Source: CALITV01 sp964415795 (lineage in GTDB: Bacteria > UBP6 > UBA1177 > JAKLFG01). From it: 64,000 nt of DNA. Positions within the stretch are counted from its first letter, which is position 1. The number at the start of each line of letters is the position of its first letter. Below, piece after piece: positions 25,030 through 34,845 of this stretch. The position numbers were made by a program, and so were the translations under genes. The stretch covers positions 1 through 64,000 of the forward strand of contig CAYQBN010000006.1 of NCBI GenBank assembly GCA_964415795.1, given 5' to 3'. The notes beneath the pieces are model-generated. The model was not told where the DNA came from, searched no databases, and worked only from the letters and a program-made list of their open reading frames with translations.

Positions 25030-27420
25030 ATGGCCACCGGAAAGGGGATGCCGCCTCTTTTGCCGCTTCGCGATGTCGTGGTATATCCGACCGCAACGGT
25101 GGTCATCAAGGTCGGTCGCGACTGTTCGAAACGATCCGTCGAACAAACGCTTCGCGATCCGGAGCGTCATATCGTGGCTGTGGCCCAGCGATCGGCGGAC
25201 GAGGAGCATCCTTCTGCGGAAGGACTTTACGATATCGGAACGCTCTGCCGTCTCACACAGGTCATCGAGGGACCGGGCGGGGTGTACCATGTGTCGCTCG
25301 AAGGCGCGGCGCGCGTCAGTGTGGGAGAGACGATAGATGCGGGTGTGTGTCGGCGGGTGACGATAGCGCCGTTCTCGACCATTCCGGGACGCAAACGGGA
25401 GATCATTCGTCTTCGCTCGGTGCTTGAATCGGTGCTCATCGAAGTGGTGCGCGCTCGAGATCATAACCGCAGTTCTCCCCGGGACCTTTTCGATGAGGAG
25501 GATGACGAACGGTTTCTGGACCGTGTCTGTGCCCTCTATCTTTCTTCGGCGCTTCCCCATGCCCAGCGGATACTCGGAGAACCTTCGCTCGAGACGCGTT
25601 TCTCCGTCGTCATAGAGGCGTTCAAACGGGAAGCGGAGGAGCGTGCCAATGAATTGAAGGCTCGGAACGAATGGTCGAGGCAGTTTTACGGAGCGTGGCA
25701 AGGGGGCGGTGGCGAACAGACCCAATCGCCGGAGGACCCTTTTCCCCTGCCGGGAGACAGACAGCCAGTGCGCGGTGAGATGCATCCCGATGAGGACCTC
25801 CTGCGTCAGCGGATACGGAACCTCGATGCGCCGGAGCCGGTGAAAGAGAAGTTGAGCGAGGAGTTCGAGCGGTATCGAATGATGCCGCCGATGAGCGCCG
25901 AGGCAAGCGTCTCGCGTCTCTACATAGACACCTTGCTCGTCTTACCGTGGCGCCGCCGGACCGAGACCGTTATCGACATCGCGCGGGCCGAGGCGGTGCT
26001 CGACGATGAGCACTTCGGGCTCGAAGAGGTTAAGAAACGGATCCTTGAGTACCTTGCCGTGCTCAAACTCTCTCAAGGACTCAAGGCACCGATACTCTGT
26101 CTTGTCGGTCCTCCGGGCGTTGGCAAGACGAGCATCGCTGCCTCCATTGCCCGAGCGACGGGACGGCAGTTCGTTCGCACCTCGCTCGGCGGTGTCCGCG
26201 ACGAAGCGGAGATCCGGGGGCACCGGCGCACCTATGTCGGTTCTATGCCGGGGCGCATCATACAGGGGATCCAGCGTGCGAAGGTGCGAAATCCGCTGTT
26301 TCTCCTCGACGAGATAGACAAGATGGGGTACGACTACCGTGGAGATCCCGCTTCGGCGCTTCTTGAAGTGCTCGACCCGGAACAGAACAGTGCCTTCGTG
26401 GACCACTATGTGGATGTCGAATTCGACCTTTCCGAGGTCCTTTTCGTTGCGACCGCGAACGATGAAGCCGCGATTCCGCCTGCCTTGCATGACCGGCTCG
26501 AGATCCTTCGCATTGAGGGGTATACCTATTACGAAAAAAGCAACATTGCTCGCCGGTTCCTCATTGAAAAACAGAAGAAGCTGAACGGCATCGCCGATGT
26601 GGACATTCAGCTGAGCGAAAAGGCGCTTGCGCGGCTCATCGACGGATACACCTCGGAAGCGGGCGTTCGGGAGCTCGAACGAAAGATCGCCGCGATCTGC
26701 CGACGGGTCGCGTTCGATCGCGTAAAAGGGGGTGCGCAGCAGTCGGTGCGGCGTCTCTCCGTACGCAATATAGAGGATTACCTCGGCCCCGCGTCGTATG
26801 CCAAGCGGCGAGAAGAGGTCGTGCCGATGCCGGGGGTCGTGAATGGTCTTGCGTGGACACCGTATGGCGGCGCCGTCCTTACCATAGAAGCGGTCCGGTA
26901 TGACGGTAAGGGAAGCATTCGGACCACCGGTAGTCTCGGAGATGTCATGAAGGAGTCGGTCGAGATAGCGGTGACATTGGTTCGTTCGGTGGGACAGAGT
27001 CTTCTCGGCATTCCCGATGAACGGTGGGAGAAAAGCGATCTCCATGTTCACTTTCCCGAGGGGGCGGTCCCTAAGGACGGTCCGTCGGCCGGTGTCGCCA
27101 TCGCGCTGGCTATCGCATCGGTCATGAGCGGCATCCCCGTCAGGGCGCGTACGGCGGTCACCGGCGAGGTGACTCTGCGCGGCGCGGTCCTGCGTATCGG
27201 TGGTCTGCGGGCGAAGCTGATGGCGGCAAAGAAAGAAGGCATGGAAGAGGTTTTTATTCCAAAGGACAATGTGCCAGAGCTGTCGAAGATACCCGATGAG
27301 ATAAAGAACGGTATCCGTATTGTTCCGGTGGAACAGGCGGAAGAGGTGATTCGACGGTGTCTTTTGACGACGGCGGACCGCCGAACTGTGGAAGGAGACA
27401 TTCGCGGCGTGACCCGATAA
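25030..27420 (+). CDS. lon: ATP-dependent Lon protease
   Basis: The 796-residue protein has the LON substrate-binding N-domain (LLPLRDVVVYP), an AAA+ module with Walker A GPPGVGKTS near residue 360, and a C-terminal peptidase domain. The Ser-Lys dyad is Ser686 in KDGPSAGVA and Lys729, with the same 43-residue spacing as in E. coli Lon. A poorly conserved stretch near 225-250 (rich in Gly, Gln and Glu) lies between N-domain and AAA+. It starts 2 bp after clpX and completes the proteostasis operon. Lon degrades misfolded and regulatory proteins. Confidence 0.98.
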   Translation: MATGKGMPPLLPLRDVVVYPTATVVIKVGRDCSKRSVEQTLRDPERHIVAVAQRSADEEHPSAEGLYDIGTLCRLTQVIEGPGGVYHVSLEGAARVSVGETIDAGVCRRVTIAPFSTIPGRKREIIRLRSVLESVLIEVVRARDHNRSSPRDLFDEEDDERFLDRVCALYLSSALPHAQRILGEPSLETRFSVVIEAFKREAEERANELKARNEWSRQFYGAWQGGGGEQTQSPEDPFPLPGDRQPVRGEMHPDEDLLRQRIRNLDAPEPVKEKLSEEFERYRMMPPMSAEASVSRLYIDTLLVLPWRRRTETVIDIARAEAVLDDEHFGLEEVKKRILEYLAVLKLSQGLKAPILCLVGPPGVGKTSIAASIARATGRQFVRTSLGGVRDEAEIRGHRRTYVGSMPGRIIQGIQRAKVRNPLFLLDEIDKMGYDYRGDPASALLEVLDPEQNSAFVDHYVDVEFDLSEVLFVATANDEAAIPPALHDRLEILRIEGYTYYEKSNIARRFLIEKQKKLNGIADVDIQLSEKALARLIDGYTSEAGVRELERKIAAICRRVAFDRVKGGAQQSVRRLSVRNIEDYLGPASYAKRREEVVPMPGVVNGLAWTPYGGAVLTIEAVRYDGKGSIRTTGSLGDVMKESVEIAVTLVRSVGQSLLGIPDERWEKSDLHVHFPEGAVPKDGPSAGVAIALAIASVMSGIPVRARTAVTGEVTLRGAVLRIGGLRAKLMAAKKEGMEEVFIPKDNVPELSKIPDEIKNGIRIVPVEQAEEVIRRCLLTTADRRTVEGDIRGVTR

Positions 27421-27446
27421 CGACGGAAGAAAAAACGGTCAAAAAC

Positions 27447-27474
27447 TTGACAGGAATCTGTGGGAACATATAAC
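27447..27474 (+). promoter_or_regulatory. Strong promoter upstream of rho
   Basis: A perfect TTGACA (27447-27452) and TATAAC (27469-27474) are spaced 16 bp. About 140 bases separate the predicted start site from the rho ATG, so the mRNA has a long 5' leader. I see no protein-coding frame in that leader and no classical riboswitch. Confidence 0.7.
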
Positions 27475-27624
27475 GGTTTCGTTACACGCGGCGTGCAAAA
27501 TCAGATCCCCGTAAGCCAAACGCCTGAATGTTGCAAGCGGCAAGAGCCGTTGAGTGTTAGGTCACAAGCGTTTCTTCCTATATGAAACGATGTACAAAAT
27601 GATAACCAAGCAAGGAGATGACAC

Positions 27625-28878
27625 ATGAATCTTCAGGAACTCAAAAATCTCAAAAACGAGGCGATCGTTCAGATGGCCGAGGATCTCGGCGTCGAGAACG
27701 CATCGTCGAAGCGATCGCAGGAACTCATTTTCGAGATCCTGCAAAAACTCGCCGACCGTGACGAGGCGATTACGGCGGATGGGGTGCTCCAGATACTTCC
27801 CGACGGTTTTGGCTTCCTCCGATCGCCACGCTACAACTATCTGCCGGGCCCTGACGATATCTATGTTCCGCCCGCGATGATAAAGAAGTACTACCTGCGT
27901 ACCGGTATGTCGGTAGAGGGAGATATCCGTAGTCCCAAAGAGGGGGAACGCTATTTCGCTCTTCAAAAGATAAATAGCATCTTCGATGAAACCGATCTCG
28001 ATAAGATAAAGCATGTACCGCTCTTCGACAATCTCACGCCTTTCTACCCGACCGAAAAGATACACCTTGAAACGCGCAAGAACTCGGTCATGTCCATGCG
28101 CATCATGGATCTCCTCGTGCCTATCGGAAAGGGACAGCGCGGTCTCATCGTGGCTCCGCCGCGTACGGGAAAGACGGTGCTCCTTCAGGACATCGCCCAC
28201 AGCATCACGGCTAATCACCCCGACATCAAACTCATCGTTCTGCTCATCGACGAACGGCCCGAAGAGGTGACCGATATGATCCGTTCGGTCAAGGCGGAAG
28301 TCATCTCCTCGACATTCGATGAACCGGCGACGCGCCATGTGCAGGTGGCTGAGATGGTGCTCGAGAAGGCGAAGCGGATGGTGGAGTTCAAGTACGATGT
28401 AGTCATCCTCCTCGATTCGATAACCCGTCTTGCTCGAGCCTACAATACCGTTGTCCCGCCATCCGGAAAGATCCTCTCGGGCGGCGTGGACGCTAACGCG
28501 CTCCACAAGCCGAAGCGTTTCTTCGGCGCAGCGCGCAACATCGAAGAGGGAGGGTCGCTCACCATCATCGCGACGGCACTCATAGACACTGGATCGCGCA
28601 TGGATGAGGTCATCTTCGAGGAATTCAAGGGGACCGGCAACATGGAGATCCACCTCGATCGGAAACTCATGGAAAAACGCATATTCCCCTGTCTTGACAT
28701 CAACAAGTCGGCGACCCGTAAAGAGGAACTGCTCCTCGAGAAAGATGTGCTCAACAAGGTGTGGATACTGCGCAAATTGCTTCATCCGCTCAATGTCATT
28801 GATTCGATGGAATTCCTCCTCGACAAGATGGGGCGGACCAAGACGAACGAGGACTTCCTCAAGGCAATGAACGCCTGA
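27625..28878 (+). CDS. rho: Transcription termination factor Rho
   Basis: The 417-residue protein has the usual length. The N-terminal helical and cold-shock-like RNA-binding domain (GVLQILPDGFGFLR) is followed by the RecA-type ATPase with APPRTGKT near residue 178, LIDERPEEVTDM and LLDSITRLARAYN. The Q-loop region (LSGGVDANALHKPKRFFGAAR) is intact. Rho forms the hexameric RNA translocase that ends transcription. AAGGAGATG precedes the ATG. It has its own promoter, separate from lon. Confidence 0.98.
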   Translation: MNLQELKNLKNEAIVQMAEDLGVENASSKRSQELIFEILQKLADRDEAITADGVLQILPDGFGFLRSPRYNYLPGPDDIYVPPAMIKKYYLRTGMSVEGDIRSPKEGERYFALQKINSIFDETDLDKIKHVPLFDNLTPFYPTEKIHLETRKNSVMSMRIMDLLVPIGKGQRGLIVAPPRTGKTVLLQDIAHSITANHPDIKLIVLLIDERPEEVTDMIRSVKAEVISSTFDEPATRHVQVAEMVLEKAKRMVEFKYDVVILLDSITRLARAYNTVVPPSGKILSGGVDANALHKPKRFFGAARNIEEGGSLTIIATALIDTGSRMDEVIFEEFKGTGNMEIHLDRKLMEKRIFPCLDINKSATRKEELLLEKDVLNKVWILRKLLHPLNVIDSMEFLLDKMGRTKTNEDFLKAMNA

Positions 28879-28922
28879 CCCCACTATTTCGTCGCCGATC
28901 GGGTTCGAAAATAAAAAAATCT

Positions 28923-28950
28923 TTTACATCGAATCGTTGCCCGTTATACT
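28923..28950 (+). promoter_or_regulatory. Promoter of the transglycosylase/SpoIID operon
   Basis: TTTACA (28923-28928) and TATACT (28945-28950) are spaced 16 bp. The start codon follows about 27 bp downstream, giving a short leader. Confidence 0.65.
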
Positions 28951-28976
28951 TCCGCCAGACATCGGCTTGGTGAAGG

Positions 28977-31289
28977 ATGCGCGCTGTTTTGTTCTTCCTT
29001 CTACTGTTTTGTATACCACCCCTTGGTGCGGTGCCGAACTGCATCAATCGTGAACCGGTAACCGAAGCTTGTCTCAACGAAGTCTACGAATCGGGTGACG
29101 AGGAAACCTTCCTCGCGTTCTTCCCCCGCGTCGAATTTCGAGAGAAGGAGGCGGCCGTGGCGCGCCGTGTTTTAGCCCTGTACCGCACCGGCCGTGAGGC
29201 CCAGATAGCCGATGTTCTTAAAGGGCTTTCTGCGAAGCGTCGGACGACCCTCTTGTTCCGTTATCTTGCTTTTCGTTCCGCTTTCTCCACGAAGAAATGG
29301 AACGAGGCGCGTGCGATACTCGAAGGCATCGCCCGTGATTACCCGGCATTCTATCGCGAGCGTGCCTTCTTCTGCTTAGAGGGGGACATCTCCTTTGCCG
29401 AGGGGAAAATGGCCGATGCGGTGAGTCGCTACGACCGATGCCTGCGGGAGGAAAAGAATGAAGCGGCGGCATATAATCGCTTAGTCGCCAAAGAGGGGGG
29501 GAAAGGGCCGCAAGAGGCGCTCATCGGAGAGTATCTCGCGTTCTTGGAAGAGGGGTCTTATCTCACCTTGCGCGAGAAAGTGCGGAATCGGCTGCTGACA
29601 TTACGGCGACAGAAAGGGGTCCCCGCCGAAGGAACGCCTCTCTTCCCTCGATGGTTCGCCATGATGCGGCGTGAAGGGGTCGCTGACGAGTTCTTTTGCG
29701 AACAGTTGACGATGCAGGGATACCCGCTCTCGCTGGAAGCGGTGCGCTATCTCATGGGAAAGAAGCGTTACGGAGAGGCGCTGGCGACCGTCGATCGGGA
29801 GATAGCGAAGTGTGGCGCCAACGAGGAATGCCGTTACGCCTACGGATGGGAAAAGTTCCGCATCCTCTCATGGCGCGGAGAGCCGGCCGCAGGCGGAAGA
29901 TATCTGCAGTGGCTTGCTGCCGGTCTCTCAGGGCAACGACGCGATCGTGCGCTGTTCCATGCCGCACTTTCGTTCATCGAGGCTTTTGACACTCAAACGG
30001 CTCGGGCGATGCTGGAGGAGACGGTATTCTCTAACCCCAAGAGTCCTTTCTTCCTCCAGTCTCTTTACCGTCTTGGGCTCATTTACCTCATGGAGGGCAA
30101 CGACTTCTCTGCGTATCTGTTGTGGGGGAATTTCCTGTTCGGGGGCGGCATTGCTCCGCGTGGACTCGATATAAAAGACGCCACGAGGACGATGTCGGAT
30201 CTGACCCTGTTCTATGACCGCCTTTATAACTATCATCTTTTCAGTGGTCCCAAGGAATACGACTGTTCTCCCGAGGAGGACCCTGAATGTACTGCGCGGG
30301 ATCTCATTTCGTACTACGATTTCCTTTATTACCATCTCGGTGCAAATCCCGATCTGGTGCAAATCGCGGACCCGGCGGCGTCGAACGATGATCGCCGTGC
30401 TCGGTGGCGCGAAGCGATCCGCAGCCTTGAAGATGATCCTTATGAAGCGCTGGTCGCGGCCGTTGAAAAGGCTTCGCCAGCCATGCGGCGCGACGAGACG
30501 GTTGAGAGCCTGCTCTTCTTTGCGCGGCATCGTATTCTTGACGGACTACTCTTTTACGAGCGATATGCTCGTGATCGAGATACCTTTTTGGCGCGCCATG
30601 GTATACGGAACGACCCCACCGTGTCATTCATCATGCGGGAACTGGCGTTACCGGTCTATTGGGCCGCCGAGAAGTATCACCGTATCATAGATCTTCTGTT
30701 CGATGCGATACGTTCATCGCTGAAATATGCGCCGCAGTACGGCGATCGTGACCGCTGGAAGATCCTCTACCCGGTACCGCATTTCGAGGTGGTTATGCGA
30801 CTTTCCGAGGAGTTCAATCTTTCCCCGGCGCTTCTTTATGCCGTTATGCGGGCCGAGAGTTTCTATCGAGATTGGGTTGTTTCCCCTGCCGGGGCGATGG
30901 GGCTTATGCAAATTATGCCTGCTACCTTCCGCAAAATCTCCATTCGAAGCGGTATCAAAGTGAACGATCCCTTCAATCCCTATGAATCGTTGAAGGCGGG
31001 GGCATGGTACCTTGCAAAGCTGCTCAAGCGCTTTGATGGGAACTTATTCTTAGCGGTTGCTGCCTACAATGCGGGTCCGGACCGTGTTTCTCTCTGGTAT
31101 CGCCAGTTCGGTTCTTTGCCTACGATGTCGTTCATTGAACTTATCCCTTATCAGGAAACACGGAACTATGTAAAAAAAGTGACTAGGTTTTTTGAGATAT
31201 ACTCTTACCTTTATGAAGGAAACTTTTATCACCTGCGGCTGGGGGAGCGGCTCAGTGTCAGAGAAGATCCGACCATCGTTGATTTTTAG
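28977..31289 (+). CDS. Soluble lytic murein transglycosylase-like protein
   Basis: The 770-residue protein has a signal peptide (FFLLLFCIPPLGA) and a long helical, TPR-like superhelix (about 30-590). The C-terminal SLT domain (about 610-740) has the catalytic Glu627 in MRAESFY, GAMGLMQIMPAT and AVAAYNAGP, the motifs of family 1 lytic transglycosylases such as Slt70. It cleaves peptidoglycan glycan strands in the periplasm. The Shine-Dalgarno AAGG is only just upstream of the ATG, so initiation may be weak. Its 3' end overlaps the SpoIID-like gene by 35 bp. Confidence 0.93.
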   Translation: MRAVLFFLLLFCIPPLGAVPNCINREPVTEACLNEVYESGDEETFLAFFPRVEFREKEAAVARRVLALYRTGREAQIADVLKGLSAKRRTTLLFRYLAFRSAFSTKKWNEARAILEGIARDYPAFYRERAFFCLEGDISFAEGKMADAVSRYDRCLREEKNEAAAYNRLVAKEGGKGPQEALIGEYLAFLEEGSYLTLREKVRNRLLTLRRQKGVPAEGTPLFPRWFAMMRREGVADEFFCEQLTMQGYPLSLEAVRYLMGKKRYGEALATVDREIAKCGANEECRYAYGWEKFRILSWRGEPAAGGRYLQWLAAGLSGQRRDRALFHAALSFIEAFDTQTARAMLEETVFSNPKSPFFLQSLYRLGLIYLMEGNDFSAYLLWGNFLFGGGIAPRGLDIKDATRTMSDLTLFYDRLYNYHLFSGPKEYDCSPEEDPECTARDLISYYDFLYYHLGANPDLVQIADPAASNDDRRARWREAIRSLEDDPYEALVAAVEKASPAMRRDETVESLLFFARHRILDGLLFYERYARDRDTFLARHGIRNDPTVSFIMRELALPVYWAAEKYHRIIDLLFDAIRSSLKYAPQYGDRDRWKILYPVPHFEVVMRLSEEFNLSPALLYAVMRAESFYRDWVVSPAGAMGLMQIMPATFRKISIRSGIKVNDPFNPYESLKAGAWYLAKLLKRFDGNLFLAVAAYNAGPDRVSLWYRQFGSLPTMSFIELIPYQETRNYVKKVTRFFEIYSYLYEGNFYHLRLGERLSVREDPTIVDF

Positions 31290-32814
31290 TGCACTCTTTT
31301 TCGCTTTCGTGACGATGAACGGCGCGGAGAGGGCGGAGGAATATCTCTATCTCCATACGGCCTCTTTCAATTTTCGGGAAGGTGTTCCCGCTGTCCGCGT
31401 GCAAATGGGTTCCTTTACTGCGCCGCTTACTGTTTCGGGGAAGGTCTCTTTTTCATGCGGCGCTTCCATGGTGAACGGTGATACAGCGCTCATCGCGGTA
31501 ACCTCCTTTTCTCCGGCCGTTGTGCGCTACCGAGTGGCGGTCGAGGAGCTCATGGGAGAATCGTTGGCTGCCTACAAGACGCGCATGGAGAGAACGGCGA
31601 AAGAGATCGGCATGCCGGTTGAGATGTTCTCGGTCGGTGGCATCTTTTCGATCGGAGATCGTCGCATAGATAACCGTGAATACTATATCGTTCTTACGGA
31701 ACAGTTCGATGACCGCGACAAGGCGATTGCCCGGCAGGAGCGATTGCGTAACGAATATCCGGGGCGTCAGATACTCCTCTTGCCGGTGTTTGTGAGACCG
31801 GCGAAGAGCGTCATGACGGTGACCACGGCGCAGGGGATCGTTTCCTGCGAAGATATCATCGATATCGTCTCCGGAACCTCGTTCACTCTGAATGGTACGG
31901 AGGTTCCAGTTCGGTCGCGTCGTTTTCTCTATGCCGCAGACGAGCGGTCGATCGGTTTGGTCGTGGAAGAAGATGTCGAATCGCTTCTCTATCGGATCTT
32001 GCCGGGCGAGATGTTCGCTTCGGTACCCATCGAGACACTCAAGGCGCAAGCGGTTGCTGCGCGCACCGATATTTTCATGCAACTCGGCAAACGCCATGTC
32101 GGCGAGCCCTTTCACATCTGTTCGGATATCCACTGTCAGAAGCTCGACTGGCGTCCGCAGGTGGCCATGCCAAAGTTCCGCGAAGCGGTGGACGCAACGA
32201 AAGGGGAGATCCTTCTGTACAAGGATCTGTATGTTGCCCGGGCTCCCTATTCCTCTTCCTGCGGCGGTCATAGTGAGGCTATAGAACATGTGTGGTTCTC
32301 GGCACCGAAACCATACCTCGGGGGCGTATGGGACAGTGTAACGTCCCAGAAGTACGATCTCTCGAAAGGGACCGAGGTGCGAAAGTTCCTTGAAGAAGGA
32401 GCAGGTGATTGCGCCATTTCGATAAATAAACGATTCCGATGGCAAAGGGAAATCGCGGACAAGAAACTGGACGAACTGGTTTCTTCTTTCGGCATCGGGC
32501 ATGTTACCGACATCCAGCCGCTCGAACGCGGCGTTTCAGGGAGGATATGGAAACTGCTGTTCGTCGGCGAGAAAGGGGAACGGGCGGTGTGGGGAGAGCT
32601 GACCATCCGTAAACTGCTCGAAGAAATGCCCAGTTCTCTTTTCGTCGTGGACTTCGACGAACAACGGAAACTCTGGCGTTTTAGAGGAGCAGGGTGGGGA
32701 CACGGAGTCGGTATGTGTCAGATGGGGGCCATCGGTTTGGGGAAAAAAGGCCTGCGATATCAAGATATTCTTAGGCGATACTATCCGGGAACCGAGGCGA
32801 CCAAGATATACTAG
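31255..32814 (+). CDS. SpoIID/LytB-domain protein with SPOR-like region
   Basis: I place the start at GTG 31255 because GGGGGAG lies 7 bp upstream and the product then begins with a signal peptide (IFSALFFAFV). The 519-residue protein has a region near residue 130-180 with the charged aromatic pattern of SPOR domains (YYIVLTEQFDDRDKAIA). The C-terminal SpoIID domain (about 240-500) has LPGEM, IETLKAQAVAARTD, SSCGGHSE and GWGHGVGMCQMGA. SpoIID cleaves denuded glycan in sporulating Firmicutes; Gram-negative homologues such as LytB-like proteins act at the septum. Overlap with the transglycosylase gene suggests coupled peptidoglycan processing. Confidence 0.9.
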   Translation: MSEKIRPSLIFSALFFAFVTMNGAERAEEYLYLHTASFNFREGVPAVRVQMGSFTAPLTVSGKVSFSCGASMVNGDTALIAVTSFSPAVVRYRVAVEELMGESLAAYKTRMERTAKEIGMPVEMFSVGGIFSIGDRRIDNREYYIVLTEQFDDRDKAIARQERLRNEYPGRQILLLPVFVRPAKSVMTVTTAQGIVSCEDIIDIVSGTSFTLNGTEVPVRSRRFLYAADERSIGLVVEEDVESLLYRILPGEMFASVPIETLKAQAVAARTDIFMQLGKRHVGEPFHICSDIHCQKLDWRPQVAMPKFREAVDATKGEILLYKDLYVARAPYSSSCGGHSEAIEHVWFSAPKPYLGGVWDSVTSQKYDLSKGTEVRKFLEEGAGDCAISINKRFRWQREIADKKLDELVSSFGIGHVTDIQPLERGVSGRIWKLLFVGEKGERAVWGELTIRKLLEEMPSSLFVVDFDEQRKLWRFRGAGWGHGVGMCQMGAIGLGKKGLRYQDILRRYYPGTEATKIY

Positions 32815-32892
32815 GTCTTCTCCTATGAAAAGGGTGTTCTTTTTAGAGCTAGAAAGTCCTGAGAGGTCGTTGTATAAATTGTCGGCAAATTG

Positions 32893-32920
32893 TTGACAAT
32901 CGCATTTCTTTTGAAAAAAT
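32893..32920 (+). promoter_or_regulatory. Promoter of the FHA protein gene
   Basis: TTGACA (32893-32898) is followed after 16 bp by AAAAAT (32915-32920), a weak -10. The AT-rich flank and the position 46 bp before the start support it. Confidence 0.45.
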
Positions 32921-32965
32921 AAAGCGGCATACGAAGCGGTTATTTCTCATTGAGGAGAGTTCGTG

Positions 32966-34825
32966 ATGGACGAGAAGAAGGTAGAAGGCGGCAAACCGGC
33001 TATTGATAAGGAATATCTCAAGAGACTTGCCGAGAAGATAAAGGCGGAAAAGGCGAAAAGAGAGGGCGCGGTTCCTCCTGCTGCTCAGTCACCGGTGCCG
33101 CCGCCGGTGCCACCGTCCGCTCCGGCGAAGCCTCCGGTGCCTCCGGTCTCTTCATCTGCGGTGAGTGACGAAGAAGAAAATGAGGGAATGGAGGCGGAAA
33201 AGACCGCCATCATCGATCTCGCTTCATTGTCGGGGCAAAGTGCCGATGCGCGCATCGTGGTCATCGACGGGAAGGACGAGGGAAAGACGCTCGATCTTAC
33301 CCGGGATGAGATTATCGTGGGGCGTAGCCTCGACAACGACTTCGTCCTCAGCGACATTTCGGTCTCTCGCAAACATTTCAAGATCGTCCGCGATACCGAT
33401 GGCTTCAAGGTAGAGGATTTGGGGAGCGGGAACGGTATTCGCGTAAATGGGAAGAAGGAAATTAGCGCCGTTCTATTCGATGGTGATCTTATCACTGCCG
33501 GCGCGCGCACCATTCGATTCGAGATCCTTAATTCCACATTGAAGGAAAAGTATTCTCGTAAGGGGCTGAAGGCGGCCGAAGAGGGAGAGATCGTCGCTAA
33601 AACCCGTTCTCCAATTGTGGCATGGGTGGCGATACTGCTTATTTTGATCATCGGCGGCGGCGGTGCCCATCTCTTTTACACTCAGCAGCAGCAGCAGAAA
33701 CAATTGCAGTTGAAACTCGAGCAGGAAGACAAACTTGATCAGATAGATCAGCTCATCGAAGAGCGCCGTTTTTCAGAGGCGGAAAAGGCCATCTCTGACT
33801 TCTCTGCGAAATTTCCGGGCGTCAAGGAGCGAGAACTAACGAAAAAGTTCAAGATGGTCAATAAAGAGAAGGAGCACGCTAAGAACTTCGATCAGGGGAA
33901 GCGTCTCCTTGATGAGAACAAAATGGACGAGGCAGCACGCTATCTCAAGTTGATCCCCGACGATTCCCTTTTCTATCCGGAAGTGGTCGCGCTTGTAGGC
34001 AAGGAGCGTCTCATCGCATGGCAGATAACTGATATAGAAGACCTCATCAAGGTCAATAAGATAGATGACGCGATTCGCAAGATATCGGCGCTTCTCATGG
34101 ATGATCCGGCCAATAAGCGAGCCAACGAGCTCATGGCTTCTATCAAGATGCAGGTTGGTGAGCAGAAAATACAGACGATCAAGAGTACGGTCGAAAAGGA
34201 AAAAGAAGAAAAGAAGAAGGAAGAGGCAGAGCGCGAAAAACGCAAGCAGGAACTCATCAGCAAAGGAAAGATAAAAGAAACTCCCAAGCCGGTGAGAAAG
34301 CCGCCGGCGCCCAAGCCGGTCGTAGCCGCGAAAAGCGACTATACGATGGATGACATTCAGAGCGCCATCGACACCTATGTCTCTAAAGACTTCGATGGTG
34401 CCATCACAAAGCTGGAACTCATTTCTGGTACTTCGGACGCGGCAGTGAAGAAGAAAGCCCAAGACCTTTTGGAAAAAATAAAGAAGTTCAAGGCGGCGTA
34501 CGAGAAGAAAGAAAGCAAAAAGGCACTGATCTTCGACAAGCAAATATCGGGAGGTAAGCTCAAGGACGAATTGGCCAATCTCGGCAAAACGACCGGTGGC
34601 GGCGCTTCCAAGGGAGGGGCGGTGGAAGACGAGTTCGCCTCATCGGGGGCGTCTTCGTCAGGTGGATCCTATGACGAAGAAAAGGCGAAAACGCTTTACA
34701 TGGAAGCGATGTCCTTGAAGGAGACCGATCCCGAAGGAGCCAAAGAGAAGTTCCGTGAAGTTCTCAAGTACGCTTCTCCTGACGGAAAGTACTACAAGAA
34801 GGCCAAGAAGGCGCTCAAAGAATAG
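32966..34825 (+). CDS. Membrane protein with cytoplasmic FHA domain and periplasmic repeat region
   Basis: The start is ATG 32966, correctly spaced from GAGGAGAG; an in-frame GTG lies 3 bp earlier. The 619-residue protein begins with a Pro/Ala-rich disordered stretch (about 30-75). An FHA domain (about 95-188) follows, with GRS, SRKHF and DLGSGNGIRVNG, the phosphothreonine-binding residues. A single membrane helix (about 215-232) leads to a helical, Lys/Glu-rich TPR-like segment and a low-complexity Gly/Ser region before a final helix pair. FHA domains read Ser/Thr-kinase signals. No kinase gene is in the window. The function is unknown. Confidence 0.85.
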   Translation: MDEKKVEGGKPAIDKEYLKRLAEKIKAEKAKREGAVPPAAQSPVPPPVPPSAPAKPPVPPVSSSAVSDEEENEGMEAEKTAIIDLASLSGQSADARIVVIDGKDEGKTLDLTRDEIIVGRSLDNDFVLSDISVSRKHFKIVRDTDGFKVEDLGSGNGIRVNGKKEISAVLFDGDLITAGARTIRFEILNSTLKEKYSRKGLKAAEEGEIVAKTRSPIVAWVAILLILIIGGGGAHLFYTQQQQQKQLQLKLEQEDKLDQIDQLIEERRFSEAEKAISDFSAKFPGVKERELTKKFKMVNKEKEHAKNFDQGKRLLDENKMDEAARYLKLIPDDSLFYPEVVALVGKERLIAWQITDIEDLIKVNKIDDAIRKISALLMDDPANKRANELMASIKMQVGEQKIQTIKSTVEKEKEEKKKEEAEREKRKQELISKGKIKETPKPVRKPPAPKPVVAAKSDYTMDDIQSAIDTYVSKDFDGAITKLELISGTSDAAVKKKAQDLLEKIKKFKAAYEKKESKKALIFDKQISGGKLKDELANLGKTTGGGASKGGAVEDEFASSGASSSGGSYDEEKAKTLYMEAMSLKETDPEGAKEKFREVLKYASPDGKYYKKAKKALKE

Positions 34826-34845
34826 CGCAACAACTAGTTTTTTCC

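Noticed and set aside
27562..28884. 440-residue minus-strand open frame
   Set aside because: It is antisense to rho.
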